DNA of 64,000 bases from NCBI GenBank assembly GCA_001724265.1, contig MEDY01000064.1, positions 62,001 through 126,000 on the forward strand, in the 5' to 3' direction. A program made the translations under genes and the position numbers. Of this stretch, positions 44,205 to 54,300 are shown piece after piece. Origin of the DNA: Rhizaria sp. SCN 62-66 (taxonomy: Eukaryota; Rhizaria, unplaced). Within the stretch, counting starts at the first letter, position 1. Every line of letters starts with the position of its first letter. The notes under the pieces were generated by a model. The model worked only from the letters and a program-made list of their open reading frames with translations. It was not told where the DNA came from and did not search any database.

Positions 44205-46453
44205 ATGTTATCATCATCCCGCTCTACGAGCAAGCTTTCTACTACCATTTCCCGTGCGGTTTCCTCCGCGGCGGCGTCTGTTCAGACTGTTTTGCAGTCG
44301 GCCCCCGCTCGTGGCTTTGGATCTGCCGTTGAGAAGCAGGCTCTTGGCCCCAAGTCCGCCGCTCTCGTCGACATCGAGGAGAAATATGCCGCCCACAACT
44401 ACCACCCCCTTCCTGTCGTCTTTGCTGAGGCGCATGGCTGCCGTGTCACGTACGTCTATCCCATCATCTCCGTCGTATTGAGCTGACCTGCCCTTTCCCC
44501 GATGTTGTGATCGTTCTGCATTTCAAGTAGTTGCACCTTTTTACATCGAGATTTCTTTATGCAAGAACTTGCGTATTAATGAACACACAATATTGTAGCC
44601 GATAGTACCTTAGTTTTATTGAATCTATGTGAATTAATTCCACAAGGGGACTTCATGATGACCAGGCGATGGATGGCTAGCATGGGGCGTGGCTGGCAAG
44701 AGCGTGACGACTGCCGTGAACCCACCCACCTTTTGCTGCGTTCCTTGTTGCCACGGCATGGGTTGTTGCTCAGCTGTGGTATAATGCGCCCGTAGTTAAC
44801 GGATGCGCTGCCGTCGATTGGGTACCCGCGATACCCGCTGCAGCCAACAACCCCAAGTGTGGGGGTGTGATAGGGCGTGATATCAACATCACCAGAGCTA
44901 CGACGCCAACTACTCCGGGTTTCGGCAACAACTCTCCGTATCTCGTGCCCATTCTGCAATCACTTGGCTGAGCGTAGTTCTGGATCATTTAGAGTGCATA
45001 TCTTTCTTCAATCACATTCATACTTAGTCACTCACGCACGCTACACTGTAATCGCCCTTCAAAACTCTGCACATCTACAGCGACCCCGATGGCAAGGAGT
45101 ACTACGACTTCCTCTCTAGCTACTCCGCCGTTAACCAGGGCCACCAGCACCCGCGCATTGTTAAGGCCCTCGTCGACCAGGTCGGCCGCGTCGCCCTCTC
45201 TTCCCGTGCCTTTTACAACGACAAGCTGCCCGAGTTCTCCAAGTTCGTCACCGAGTTCTTCGGCTACGAGCGCGTACGTCTCAATTATACTCTCACTGCA
45301 CATGTTTCTTTTGTAAACGATCTGATTTTTGTTTGCACACTCGTCCATGTCTTTCGTTCACATCATACTGAACCTCTTCCTTCACATCACGACATCACAC
45401 CACATCACATCACGATCGACTGACTGACTACAGATGCTGCCCATGAATACCGGCGCCGAGGCCGTCGAGACGGGCCTCAAGATCGCCCGCAAGTACGCCT
45501 ACGAGCGCCGCGGCGTGCCGGCGAACGAGGCCGTGATCCTCTCGGCGTGCGGCTGCTTCCACGGCCGCACGCTGCAGGCCATCTCGATGAGCTGCGACCC
45601 CGAGGCCGTGCTCAACTTCGGGCCCCTGGTGCCCGGTCACGACAAGGTGCAGTACAACGACCTGGCGCACCTCGAGGCCAAGCTCAAGCAGCACCAGGGC
45701 CGCGTCGCCGCGTTCATCGTCGAGCCCATCCAAGGTGAGGCGGGCGTCTTCGTCCCCAACGACGGCTACATTAAGGGAGCGCAAGAGCTGTGCCGCAAGT
45801 ATGGCGCGCTCCTCATTGCCGACGAGGTCCAGACGGGCATCGCGCGCACCGGCAAGCTCCTCGCTTCTGACTACGACGGCATCAAGCCCGACATTGTGCT
45901 GCTCGGCAAGGCCGTCTCCGGCGGGCTCTATCCCGTCTCGCTCGTGCTCACCAGCGACGAGATCATGTCGGTCATCACGCCCGGCACACACGGCAGCACC
46001 TTCGGCGGCAACCCGCTGGCGTGCGCCGTGGCGCAGACGGCGCTCGAGGTTGTGCGCGACGAGGACCTGGCGAACCGCGCGTTCAAGCTGGGCAACACGT
46101 TCCGCGCCGCGCTGCAGGAGGTCGTCAACGAGAAGGACAGTCTGCTAACGCAGGTCCGTGGCAAGGGCCTGCTTAACGCCATCGTGCTCAAGACCGAGGG
46201 CGTGGAGCGCTCGGCGTGGGACCTGTGTTTGCTGCTCAAGCACCGCGGTTTGCTTGCGAAGCCGACCCACGGCAACATCATCCGCCTCGCGCCGCCGCTG
46301 GTCATGTCTGAGGACCAGGTCGCGGACTGCATCGGCATCCTCAAGGGCGCGATTCACGACATCCGCACCATCCCGCGCACCGAGATCCCCGGCGCTGAGC
46401 CCGTGCACAAGCACCACAAGGACCACCCTTGCACGCGCTGCGAGAAGCTCTAA
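44205..46453 (+). CDS. OAT: Ornithine aminotransferase, mitochondrial, 3 exons
   Basis: Exons 44205..44449, 45081..45273 and 45434..46453 give 485 residues. A PLP enzyme interconverting ornithine and glutamate-5-semialdehyde. The first ~40 residues are rich in Ser, Arg and Ala without acidic residues and contain APARGFGSA, a good mitochondrial presequence. Landmarks: [88 protein letters not shown] with the PLP lysine, [11 protein letters not shown] and [18 protein letters not shown] His/Lys/Cys-rich tail ([15 protein letters not shown]) is unusual. Both donors are GTACGT. Intron 1 (631 bases) is the longest in the window and contains a GC-rich island. Stop TAA. Confidence 0.97.
44640..44960 (+). 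other. GC-rich island with inverted repeat inside OAT intron 1
   Basis: Most of the intron is AT-rich, but 44640-44960 is GC-rich. The 9-mer gggttgttg (44760-44768) pairs with caacaaccc (44845-44853), reinforced by cagc/gctg just inside, closing a loop of about 75 bases. It could be an intron-hosted structured RNA or an inserted element. No known RNA family could be assigned. Confidence 0.35.
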
Positions 46454-46974
46454 GTTTGACAACGATGAGCGTGTCGGCGATGGGCGACTGCGCTCTGTGA
46501 GCGGATGGATGTGACCGTGTGTGTGAACGCAAACGTTATAATGTCAGATATGCATTGGTTACCGATGTATCATTTTGTTTCAGTGTTTATAGTTGTTTTG
46601 CTCCTCTTTTAGGAGCTTTATTCACATATTATGAATAATATCAATCCACAGTGCGATGTTTCAGAGCGTCGTGGACGGAGAGCGACACGTGCTAATTGTA
46701 GCTCCTGTCATAGCGTAACGCTGATGGAAATGGTTAGGTCTTTTTGTTTATTTATACGATCTTATCAGTAGTATTAATATCTTCCGGTGCAGTCGTGATG
46801 ACTGTATTTATCGTTTTAACTACGAATATCTTTTGATGCGATTAAGCATCTTATAACAACAAAATACAACTTAAACAAAAGTGAAATGAACAAAAATCGA
46901 GAACAACTGCGTTCGCGACAAGTATGACTAGCTTGCTGTGACATATCGCCTTATGGGTGCCAATCGTGTTGTTC
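46454..46974. other. Convergent spacer with a short stem-loop
   Basis: 521 bases between the OAT stop and the stop of the SR-rich gene. A perfect hairpin GCTCCT-CTTTT-AGGAGC lies at 46600-46616, followed by T-rich sequence. It could help 3'-end formation on either strand; it does not match the histone stem-loop consensus closely. Rest AT-rich. Confidence 0.4.
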
Positions 46975-49053
46975 TTAGTGACTCTTGGCGCCCTTGCCTG
47001 CACTGCTCTTGTTGCTGTTGCTCTTCGCAATGTTGCGAACAGTCGCACCAAAGGCACTCGTCGACTTGTTGCCACTTGCACTGGCGTTGCTAGCGCTCGC
47101 CTTCTTGGCGCTAGTGTTGGCGGGCATGGCGCCAGCAGCCTTCATGCTCTTGTATGCGTTGATTGCAGCGGCCTTGTTTGCTTCAAGCACTTTGGCCGCC
47201 GCAATATTCGCCTTGCTACTGGCAGCGACGCCGGCGGGCTTCTTGCTCGCAGCAGTCTTAGCACCGCTCTTCGCGCTGCCCGTGATCTGGCCGGCGCTCT
47301 TAGCCTTGCTCGCCGTCAGCGTGTTGATCTTGCTCACCGCTGCACCAGTGGCGGTGCGGCGGCCGCGGCGGGGAGCGGCTTTGATCTTGGCCACGCCGCC
47401 AGTCACGGTTATGTCGACAACAACCGGGCTTGCGTTGCGCAAGGGCTTAAAGGCGTTGACGGCGCTGAACGTGGGTGTAATATGGAACGCATGCGCGCCA
47501 GCGTCCTCGCTCTGGCCAAACGACAGCTTGGTGTTCGTGTTAGAGGCAGCGCTCTTCCCGCTGGTGTTGAGGCGAACATTGTCAGCAACTAGAAACCTCT
47601 TAAGAGCTGCGCCTGTGATGGCGCTGTCAGCACCCTTGCTGGTGCTACTCTTGCTGTTGCTCGCCGTTGCGCTGTATGCATGCGATGGAGATTGTGACCG
47701 CTGCTGCGTTGACTGCGCGTGCACCGGTGATCGCGAACGCGATGCCGCGGACTGGGCGCGCGGTACCGACTGTGAGCGCATCTGCGCACCCTTCTGGCTT
47801 GACTTAGCGCCTGCAGCGGTCTTCTCTGGCGGCGTGAGCTGAAGCTTGCTCCAGTCAAGACTTGCCCCCGCCGTCTGTGAGGCCGTGTCGACACGCGGCT
47901 GCGAGCGCGACCGCGCGTATTGCGCCGTCGTCGGCGACTGAGACCGGGACCGCAACTGCGACTGAAGCTGGGGCTGTGGCGGCGAGCTTGACTTGGCGCG
48001 GCGGCCCCTGCGCGGGGCCATGCCGAGCGCTTCGCGTGGGGAGGATGCAAACGTCTCGACGATGCCGACGCCTCGGATTCCGCTCAGGTCGCCGACCCCA
48101 AGGATCTCGGCGTTGTAGCCGCTCAAGTTGAACTCGCTGTCCATGTCCACAGCAGCGCCATTCTTGGCGCCCGCTTTGCGGTTTGAGTTCATGCTGGCGC
48201 TAGTGCTCTTGTTTGCCGCTGCAGCTGTTGCAGTTTGGCCGGCAGGTGTAGCGCCAAATGAGTCGAGGCCCCACTCCCAGTCCCAGTCCAGCTCGCCGAA
48301 ACTCTCCTCGTCGCGGTCCCCACTATGGTCGAGATCGTCAGTTGCGCGCATCCGATTATTACTGCGCCCGCGCTCGGCCGCGGCGTCGGCGCCGTACTCG
48401 CGCTCACGGGGGCGGCCGCGTGTTCCACTGGCATCAGCTGCGTAGCCGACGACGGGCTTTGCGGCGGTGGTTCCGGGGCGAGCAGCGTTGATATCGCTCT
48501 TGATGTTCTTGCTGCCGGCAATGGTGTCCTTGTTCGCAGCGCTCATTTGAGGAGTCACGCTCACGTTGAACTTGATGCCGTTTGCCGCAACTGACTTGTT
48601 GGCGAGCGCTGCGGCAACGGCGTCCTTGATGGATTGCGACAAGTCCCGGGCAATGTCCTTGGAGCGGGCCTTCGAGTCGCCCAAGGGCGAGCCAGTGAAC
48701 GCCGCCGCAGTCCTCATTGACTGCTGCTGCGCCGAGAGGCCCGTAGCGGTAGTTGCGCTCTCACTGGCTCTGGCACTCATCTCGCCACGGGCGGCACTGC
48801 TGTTTCGAGTGCTCGCGTTGGCCTTGGACTTGTTGGCGCCAGTTTCAGCGCGTGAAACCAATGACATCCCGTCAGGCAGGCGTTGGTTGGCAGGAGTTTG
48901 CTGCTTCAAGTGCAGAGAGTGGTGCGCCGTGTTGGCGTTGGCGCGAGCAATGCGAGCCGCGGCTGCGGTTGCTCCCGCGCGGGCCTCGGAGGCGAGGCGC
49001 GACGCCTCGCGGGCGTTATGGAGTCCAATCGTGCGACGGATTCCGCCCCTCAT
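46975..49053 (-). CDS. Basic SR-rich disordered protein, unknown function
   Basis: A single-exon frame of 692 residues from the ATG at 49053 to TAA. No family recognised. Features from the N-terminus: an Ala/Arg-rich start, a mid region with a single aromatic-acidic patch (GELDWDWEWGLDSFG, near residue 260), a tract of SxSP/SRSR/SQSP repeats (about residues 355-475), then a Lys/Ala/Ser-rich C-terminal ~150 residues resembling linker-histone tails in composition. The protein is strongly basic, which with the SR repeats hints at a nuclear, nucleic-acid or chromatin role; this is inference from composition only. It lies between OAT and the pseudouridine glycosidase, in tandem with the latter. 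Confidence 0.65.
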   Translation of the reverse strand: MRGGIRRTIGLHNAREASRLASEARAGATAAAARIARANANTAHHSLHLKQQTPANQRLPDGMSLVSRAETGANKSKANASTRNSSAARGEMSARASESATTATGLSAQQQSMRTAAAFTGSPLGDSKARSKDIARDLSQSIKDAVAAALANKSVAANGIKFNVSVTPQMSAANKDTIAGSKNIKSDINAARPGTTAAKPVVGYAADASGTRGRPREREYGADAAAERGRSNNRMRATDDLDHSGDRDEESFGELDWDWEWGLDSFGATPAGQTATAAAANKSTSASMNSNRKAGAKNGAAVDMDSEFNLSGYNAEILGVGDLSGIRGVGIVETFASSPREALGMAPRRGRRAKSSSPPQPQLQSQLRSRSQSPTTAQYARSRSQPRVDTASQTAGASLDWSKLQLTPPEKTAAGAKSSQKGAQMRSQSVPRAQSAASRSRSPVHAQSTQQRSQSPSHAYSATASNSKSSTSKGADSAITGAALKRFLVADNVRLNTSGKSAASNTNTKLSFGQSEDAGAHAFHITPTFSAVNAFKPLRNASPVVVDITVTGGVAKIKAAPRRGRRTATGAAVSKINTLTASKAKSAGQITGSAKSGAKTAASKKPAGVAASSKANIAAAKVLEANKAAAINAYKSMKAAGAMPANTSAKKASASNASASGNKSTSAFGATVRNIAKSNSNKSSAGKGAKSH

Positions 49054-49458
49054 GGACTACATATGCGGTGGAGCAAATCAAGAGCAGTCCAAAGCAAGAA
49101 ATGGGTGGGTCATCAGGAGCACAGTTGAGGTGACTGAAAAGGGTGGGAACGTAAATATGGACGTGTATAAATTATAAAGGACACAAGCGCAACTTAATTA
49201 AAACTCGGCTTCAAGTTAGCCAAAAGCTTTAATGTACATACAAATGAATACAAAGGCGTCGTGTTAGTCTAGATACTGAACCGTCAGTGGGTGAAATTTG
49301 TTGCTTGACCGCTCACAGTCACGGTCACCAGGACAGCTCACAGTCAAACCAGTCTTCGACTGCATCACAGCTGACTGAATTGGAAAGGGTACATTTACGG
49401 TTGTGCGAGCCAATGATTATACACTCGACTTGAGCAACATGTCACTCGCGGTCACAAC
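49054..49458. other. Tandem spacer upstream of the SR-rich gene
   Basis: 405 bases between the start of the SR-rich gene and the stop of pseudouridine-phosphate glycosidase (both minus strand). AT-rich. No gene seen. Confidence 0.3.
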
Positions 49459-50767
49459 TTAAATGAGCTGAGAATACTCGAGAGCGAGCTTGGCACCGAA
49501 CTTGGCGTTGTTCTTCACAAGCGCAATATCTACAAATCAAAACAAAAACAAATAAACACGCATTGTGTTAGCACAACGTATCCAGAAATGCTTAGCTACA
49601 TATGAAATCTATGTTTACACAACGATTAGGAGTAAACATGTCAACGTACTGGAGGTGAGCGACTCGCCGCCCGAGAGCTCGTTAACGCGCTTAAGCAAGA
49701 ACGGGGTCGAGTCCTTGCCAATGATGCCCTGCTCGACGCTCTCCTGCAGCGCCTGCGTGATAGCCTTGGTGACACCCTCAGTGTCGGCGGCCTCCTCCTT
49801 GGGGATGGGGCACGCGAAGAGCATACCCGACTGGAGGTTGAGAAGCGCGTTGGCCACCATCATCTTGGCGCCCTGCAGCGGCGTCGCAATCGTCAGCGGT
49901 GACGCGCAGCCGCTGTCAGGAGTGAAGAACGCCGGGAAGATCTTGCTGCCCACGGTCGCCACTGTCACGCCCTGCGTCTCGAGCACCTCGAGCGTCTTGG
50001 GGATGTCGAGGATGCTCTTGACGCCGGCGCAAACGACCGCCACTGGCGTGCGGCCCAGCTCGGAGAGATCCGCCGAGATGTCCATCGTCGCCTCGGCGCC
50101 GCGGTGCACGCCGCCGATGCCGCCCGTGACGAAGACACGGATGCCCGCGAGGTGCGCGAGGTACATGGTCGCCGCGACCGTGGTGGCGCCGTGGCCCTTC
50201 TCCGCCATCACGATCGGCAGGTCGCGGCGAGAGCACTTGCGGCACTGCGCGCCATGCTGCGCGAGTGTCTTCAGGTCGGCGGGGTCTAGGCCGATGCGGA
50301 CCTCGCCGTGCAGGATTGCGATCGTCGCGGGGACGGCGCCGTTAGAGCGAACCTGATAGAAAGAGATGTGACGCGGAGATGTGAGTTTACGATAAACAGC
50401 TCAGGTGAAACAAGACGATCGTATATGGGCTTAAAGAAACAAAAGAGATACATGTGCAGAGTGGTCATTTTTTTGGCTTGCAATTTGATAATCTAGAACG
50501 TACGACGTCCTCGACCTCGATGGCAGTCTGCAGGTTCTGCGGGTAGGGCATGCCGTGGCTGATGATGGTCGACTCAAGCGCGACAACGGGCTTGCCAGCA
50601 CGCAGAGCGGCAGAAACCTCGCGGCTAAAGATCAGACGGACGTTTGCCTTGGGTTGGAAGCGGCGGCGGGCAGCGCAGGGCTCGGCCGTGACGGTCGCGG
50701 GAGCTGTGGCGACAGGAGTCGACTGCATCATACCGAGAAGCACGTTAAGACGCTTCTGAGGCTGCAT
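49459..50767 (-). CDS. PUMY: Pseudouridine-5'-phosphate glycosidase, 3 exons
   Basis: Exons 50767..50504, 50352..49650 and 49529..49459 give 345 residues. It splits pseudouridine 5'-phosphate into uracil and ribose 5-phosphate in RNA catabolism (bacterial name psuG). Landmarks: [107 protein letters not shown]. In many eukaryotes it is fused to a PfkB kinase; here it ends at ALEYSQLI and stands alone, and no pseudouridine kinase lies nearby. Residues 6-14 read RLNVLLGMM, a degenerate PTS2-like motif; the Arabidopsis enzyme is peroxisomal. Both donors are GTACGT. Stop TAA. Confidence 0.95.
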
Positions 50768-51334
50768 TCTGTTCTATATAAAATGTAAAAGAAGATTAAT
50801 TAAATATGTGTTACGGTATACCTACTAGTATAAGTCATATGTGCACTGACGGATTTCTGGGACTGTTTAACCGAGCTGAAATCAGACAGCTGACGGCATC
50901 ACCCACGGCTGCGGAGGTGCAACCGGGTCACAACTGAGACATCACGTAAAACAACACGGTGGAGGGGAAGACGAACATTAATAAGAATATAATTTGCACT
51001 TACTGAACAATACTTTGGGTACACCTCCTGCATAATACTTACATTGTCTTATTACGATCAAACATATCGTACACAGTGTCTGATTTCCTTTGGCGCGCAC
51101 CGCTCTCAACCAGCACCTAGACATTCGCGGCAGATATCTCTATGTAGCAACTGATTCAGCTTGCTTGACTCACACAACACGTTCATGTATCACTTTTGTT
51201 TTTAGAAATAATCAGATCATTCTAATATCGGTTGGGTTGTTATCAGTTGACCTTTTCGTCCACACTTCACCTGATCTATTGCGCCTTCGCGCCGAAGCCG
51301 CCGCGCTCGCTGCCCCTCTGGCGTTAATCACAAG
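50768..51334. other. Divergent spacer upstream of the giant frame
   Basis: 567 bases between the divergent starts of the pseudouridine glycosidase gene and the giant frame; presumed promoters. AT-rich, becoming GC-rich in the last 60 bases. Nothing else recognised. Confidence 0.35.
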
Positions 51335-54300
51335 ATGTTTACCATCACACGCTACACCCCCGACGAGGCGGTTGCCTCCATGCGTGACCCCTCGCTGCAG
51401 TCCGAGCTCCCTGTGACTGCGCCGCTGCCGTACGCGGTCTGGAGCCCTGCCAGCTTCGAGTTCCAGCTCGACATCGCTACCCGCGCCTACGAGACCGGCC
51501 TGCTCGCGCTCGCTCAGAAGCAGCCCCGCAAGGCGCTCGCGCACTTTAACGCGGTGCTCAGTCTGCCGTTTGCCGCGCACGCGCCCGTTGCGCCGCTGTT
51601 TGCGCACCTGCGCGGTCTGACCCTCGCTGCGGCGCGCGACGCCTGCGTGCGCACGGCGGTCGCGTCTCTGTCTACGGCCGAGACCAGGCACAAAGCGCTT
51701 GAGGCTCACCGTGACGCTGATAGCAGTGCGAGCGAGGAGCGTCGCTCTGGTTATGATGCTGCGTGCAGTGCTTTTGTGACTCCTGTGACCGAAAGCGCGA
51801 GTGCCACAATTCTTGCTGACTACGCCTTAGACGTTGCGCTTACTTCTGCCTCGCAGGTGCCGACGTTGCGTGGCAAGCGCTCTATGCTGCTTGCGCGCGG
51901 CGGTGAGAGTGCGCCGCAAGTGCGCGTTGCTACCAGCGGTGATCTGTTTGACAAGGAGTATGACTTTCACGGCACGTACTCGCTGACAAACCCGTCATTC
52001 GCACAGCAACACGGCCAAGAACAATTCAATGAAGATAACATGCTTAGCGCCGTCAATAACGTAATGCTCGACGCGAAGACTGACCCTCTTGTGAGTATTG
52101 AGACTCTGTGCGCGCGCGGCTGCAACGTGTACGGCGTGCCGCCGCCGCGCGCGTGGGCCCGCTCAGAGCGCGTGCGCCTCACTGCGACTGTGAACGCTGC
52201 TAAGACGCTCCAGAAGACTAAACCTGCAACACCCGTCACTGTTGTTAGCAGCCCTGCTACCACCACTGCCAGTGACAACAATGCTGATGAAACCGGCGAT
52301 GTAACAGCGATACATGACAACGGCAGTGTGGGTGAGAGTCAAGTTGCTCCGGCACTGCCTGTTGTGCTCCCAGCAGGCCCGCTGCCTGCGCCGCCGCCGC
52401 TAACTCCCCCGCAGCACCGGCTGCTGGCGTCTGCTCTGCGCAACGCGGCGCTGGCCCACGAGCAGCTGGCCGCGGTCTGGGGTGACACCTTGCGCACCGT
52501 CTCTCAAGCAACGCTCAGCCACACTGAGGATTCCCACAGCGAGGACTCTGAGCACGCCAATACGGCCCCCACTGTGCCGAGCTCGCTTGATGCTGCGAGC
52601 CTCATGCTGTTGCACTCTATCGCGGCCTCTGCGACCGCCACGGCAGCGCTGCTATTCACGACGCCGCTGCCCCAGCCTGCGCCCGCGCCGCCTCTGCCGC
52701 CCGTGGCCGCCGCTGCTGCGCAGGTTTTACTCACGGCCACATCGTTTTCTGGTGTTTTCCCGACATCTTGTCTATTTTTGCTGCAAACCAGCAGCAGCCA
52801 AAATCACAAATCCATCGTTGACCTGACTTCTCGTGCGGCTTGCCCTTGCTCGCGCGCCGCGCCCACAGTCAGCAGTCGCAGCTACACGAGTGTGGACTCC
52901 CCCGCGGGGACCACATGCCGCTGTGACGGCTCGTGCCTTGAGGCAGGTGACTGCGCGTGCGGCTGCGGCTCCGACTGCGGCAGCCGCGGCGGCGACTGTG
53001 CCGATCTTCTGCACACTGAGATGACTCCGTTCGAGGACGCACGGCGCTGGCTCGTGCGCGACCGCTGGCTACTCTGGCGCCACCGCTACTATGCGCAACA
53101 GCAGCTGCTTCCTGCAATGTCGCAGGCTGCGGCGGCCTCGTTTCTCTCCTCTGGCGCCGCTGCCGCCGCGCCGCCGTCGCTGCGGTCGCTGCTGCTCCCG
53201 GTGGGCGCCACCTCCGGGCCCGCGGTCGGCGCGGACGCCGTGGTGGTCGTTGGCGGCCAGCGTGTGCGCTCGCTGCCGGTCACAGTTGCAGCAGGATCTG
53301 TGACAGATTTGCCGCTATGGCGTCTACTAGGACTGATCCTGTTGCGCTCTGTGCTGCCGTTTGTTGCCGCTGCGGCGCCGGTGTCTGTCGCTGCAGTAAC
53401 TACTGCTGTTGATGACCATGCGATTGATGATCACGAGATGCAAAACGCACCTCTGTGGTTACAGCCGACTGGCCCCGCCTCTGTGCCCGTTGCTGTGGCC
53501 GGGCCGTCTCTACACGCACTTGCAGCCGCAGTTAAGCCAATGCTGCTCGCGTCACTTGTCGCATGTGCCAGCGGCTCAAGTTCTCGCTTTCATAACCGTA
53601 TCTTGGCTGGCAATACTTTTTCTCTCGTCAACAGTCATTTAGCTCGACTTCCCGCAGCACACGCCTGTTTAACGACGGCGTCATACTGTCTGAACTATCT
53701 TGCCACTGGCTCCATCTCAGCCACAAATGGCCAGAACGCCAGCCTTGGTGCTGATGCTTCATCTTTACGCGTTGTATCAGCCGCGCTGAACGCAGCTGCG
53801 CTGCGCTCCGACTCCACAGCCGCCTCAACACTGGCGCACATGGTGCTGGCACTGCTGAGCAACGCGAGGACAGGTACCATGATTGCGAGCGAAGCCGGTG
53901 CAGGCGTCAGGGCTATGGCAGCCCTGTCGTGGGCTGAGCCGAGCGCAACCACTGCGGACAGTAATGTAACTGTTGGTGGTGTTGAAGTCGCAGCATTGGC
54001 CACAGCTGAGGCGGTCGCGAATGCGGTCGCTCTTGCCGCGACTATCACTGTTGACAGTCATGTTGCCGCTCTTCTACACTGGGTGGCTAACGTTCGCTCA
54101 AACACCGCGACAAGCAGCACGGCCTCTGGTTCTTTCACTACGGAGACATCTGATATCAAACATAGCACGGTTACAATTAGCGCCAAGAGTAAGGGCAATC
54201 GGGAAAAAACCAGTCGCGTATCGGTCTCCGCTTGTTCCAGTGATGTTATCGATGATAATGGCAATATGGACTGGGGCTCACTGCTGTCTGATCCACTCAC

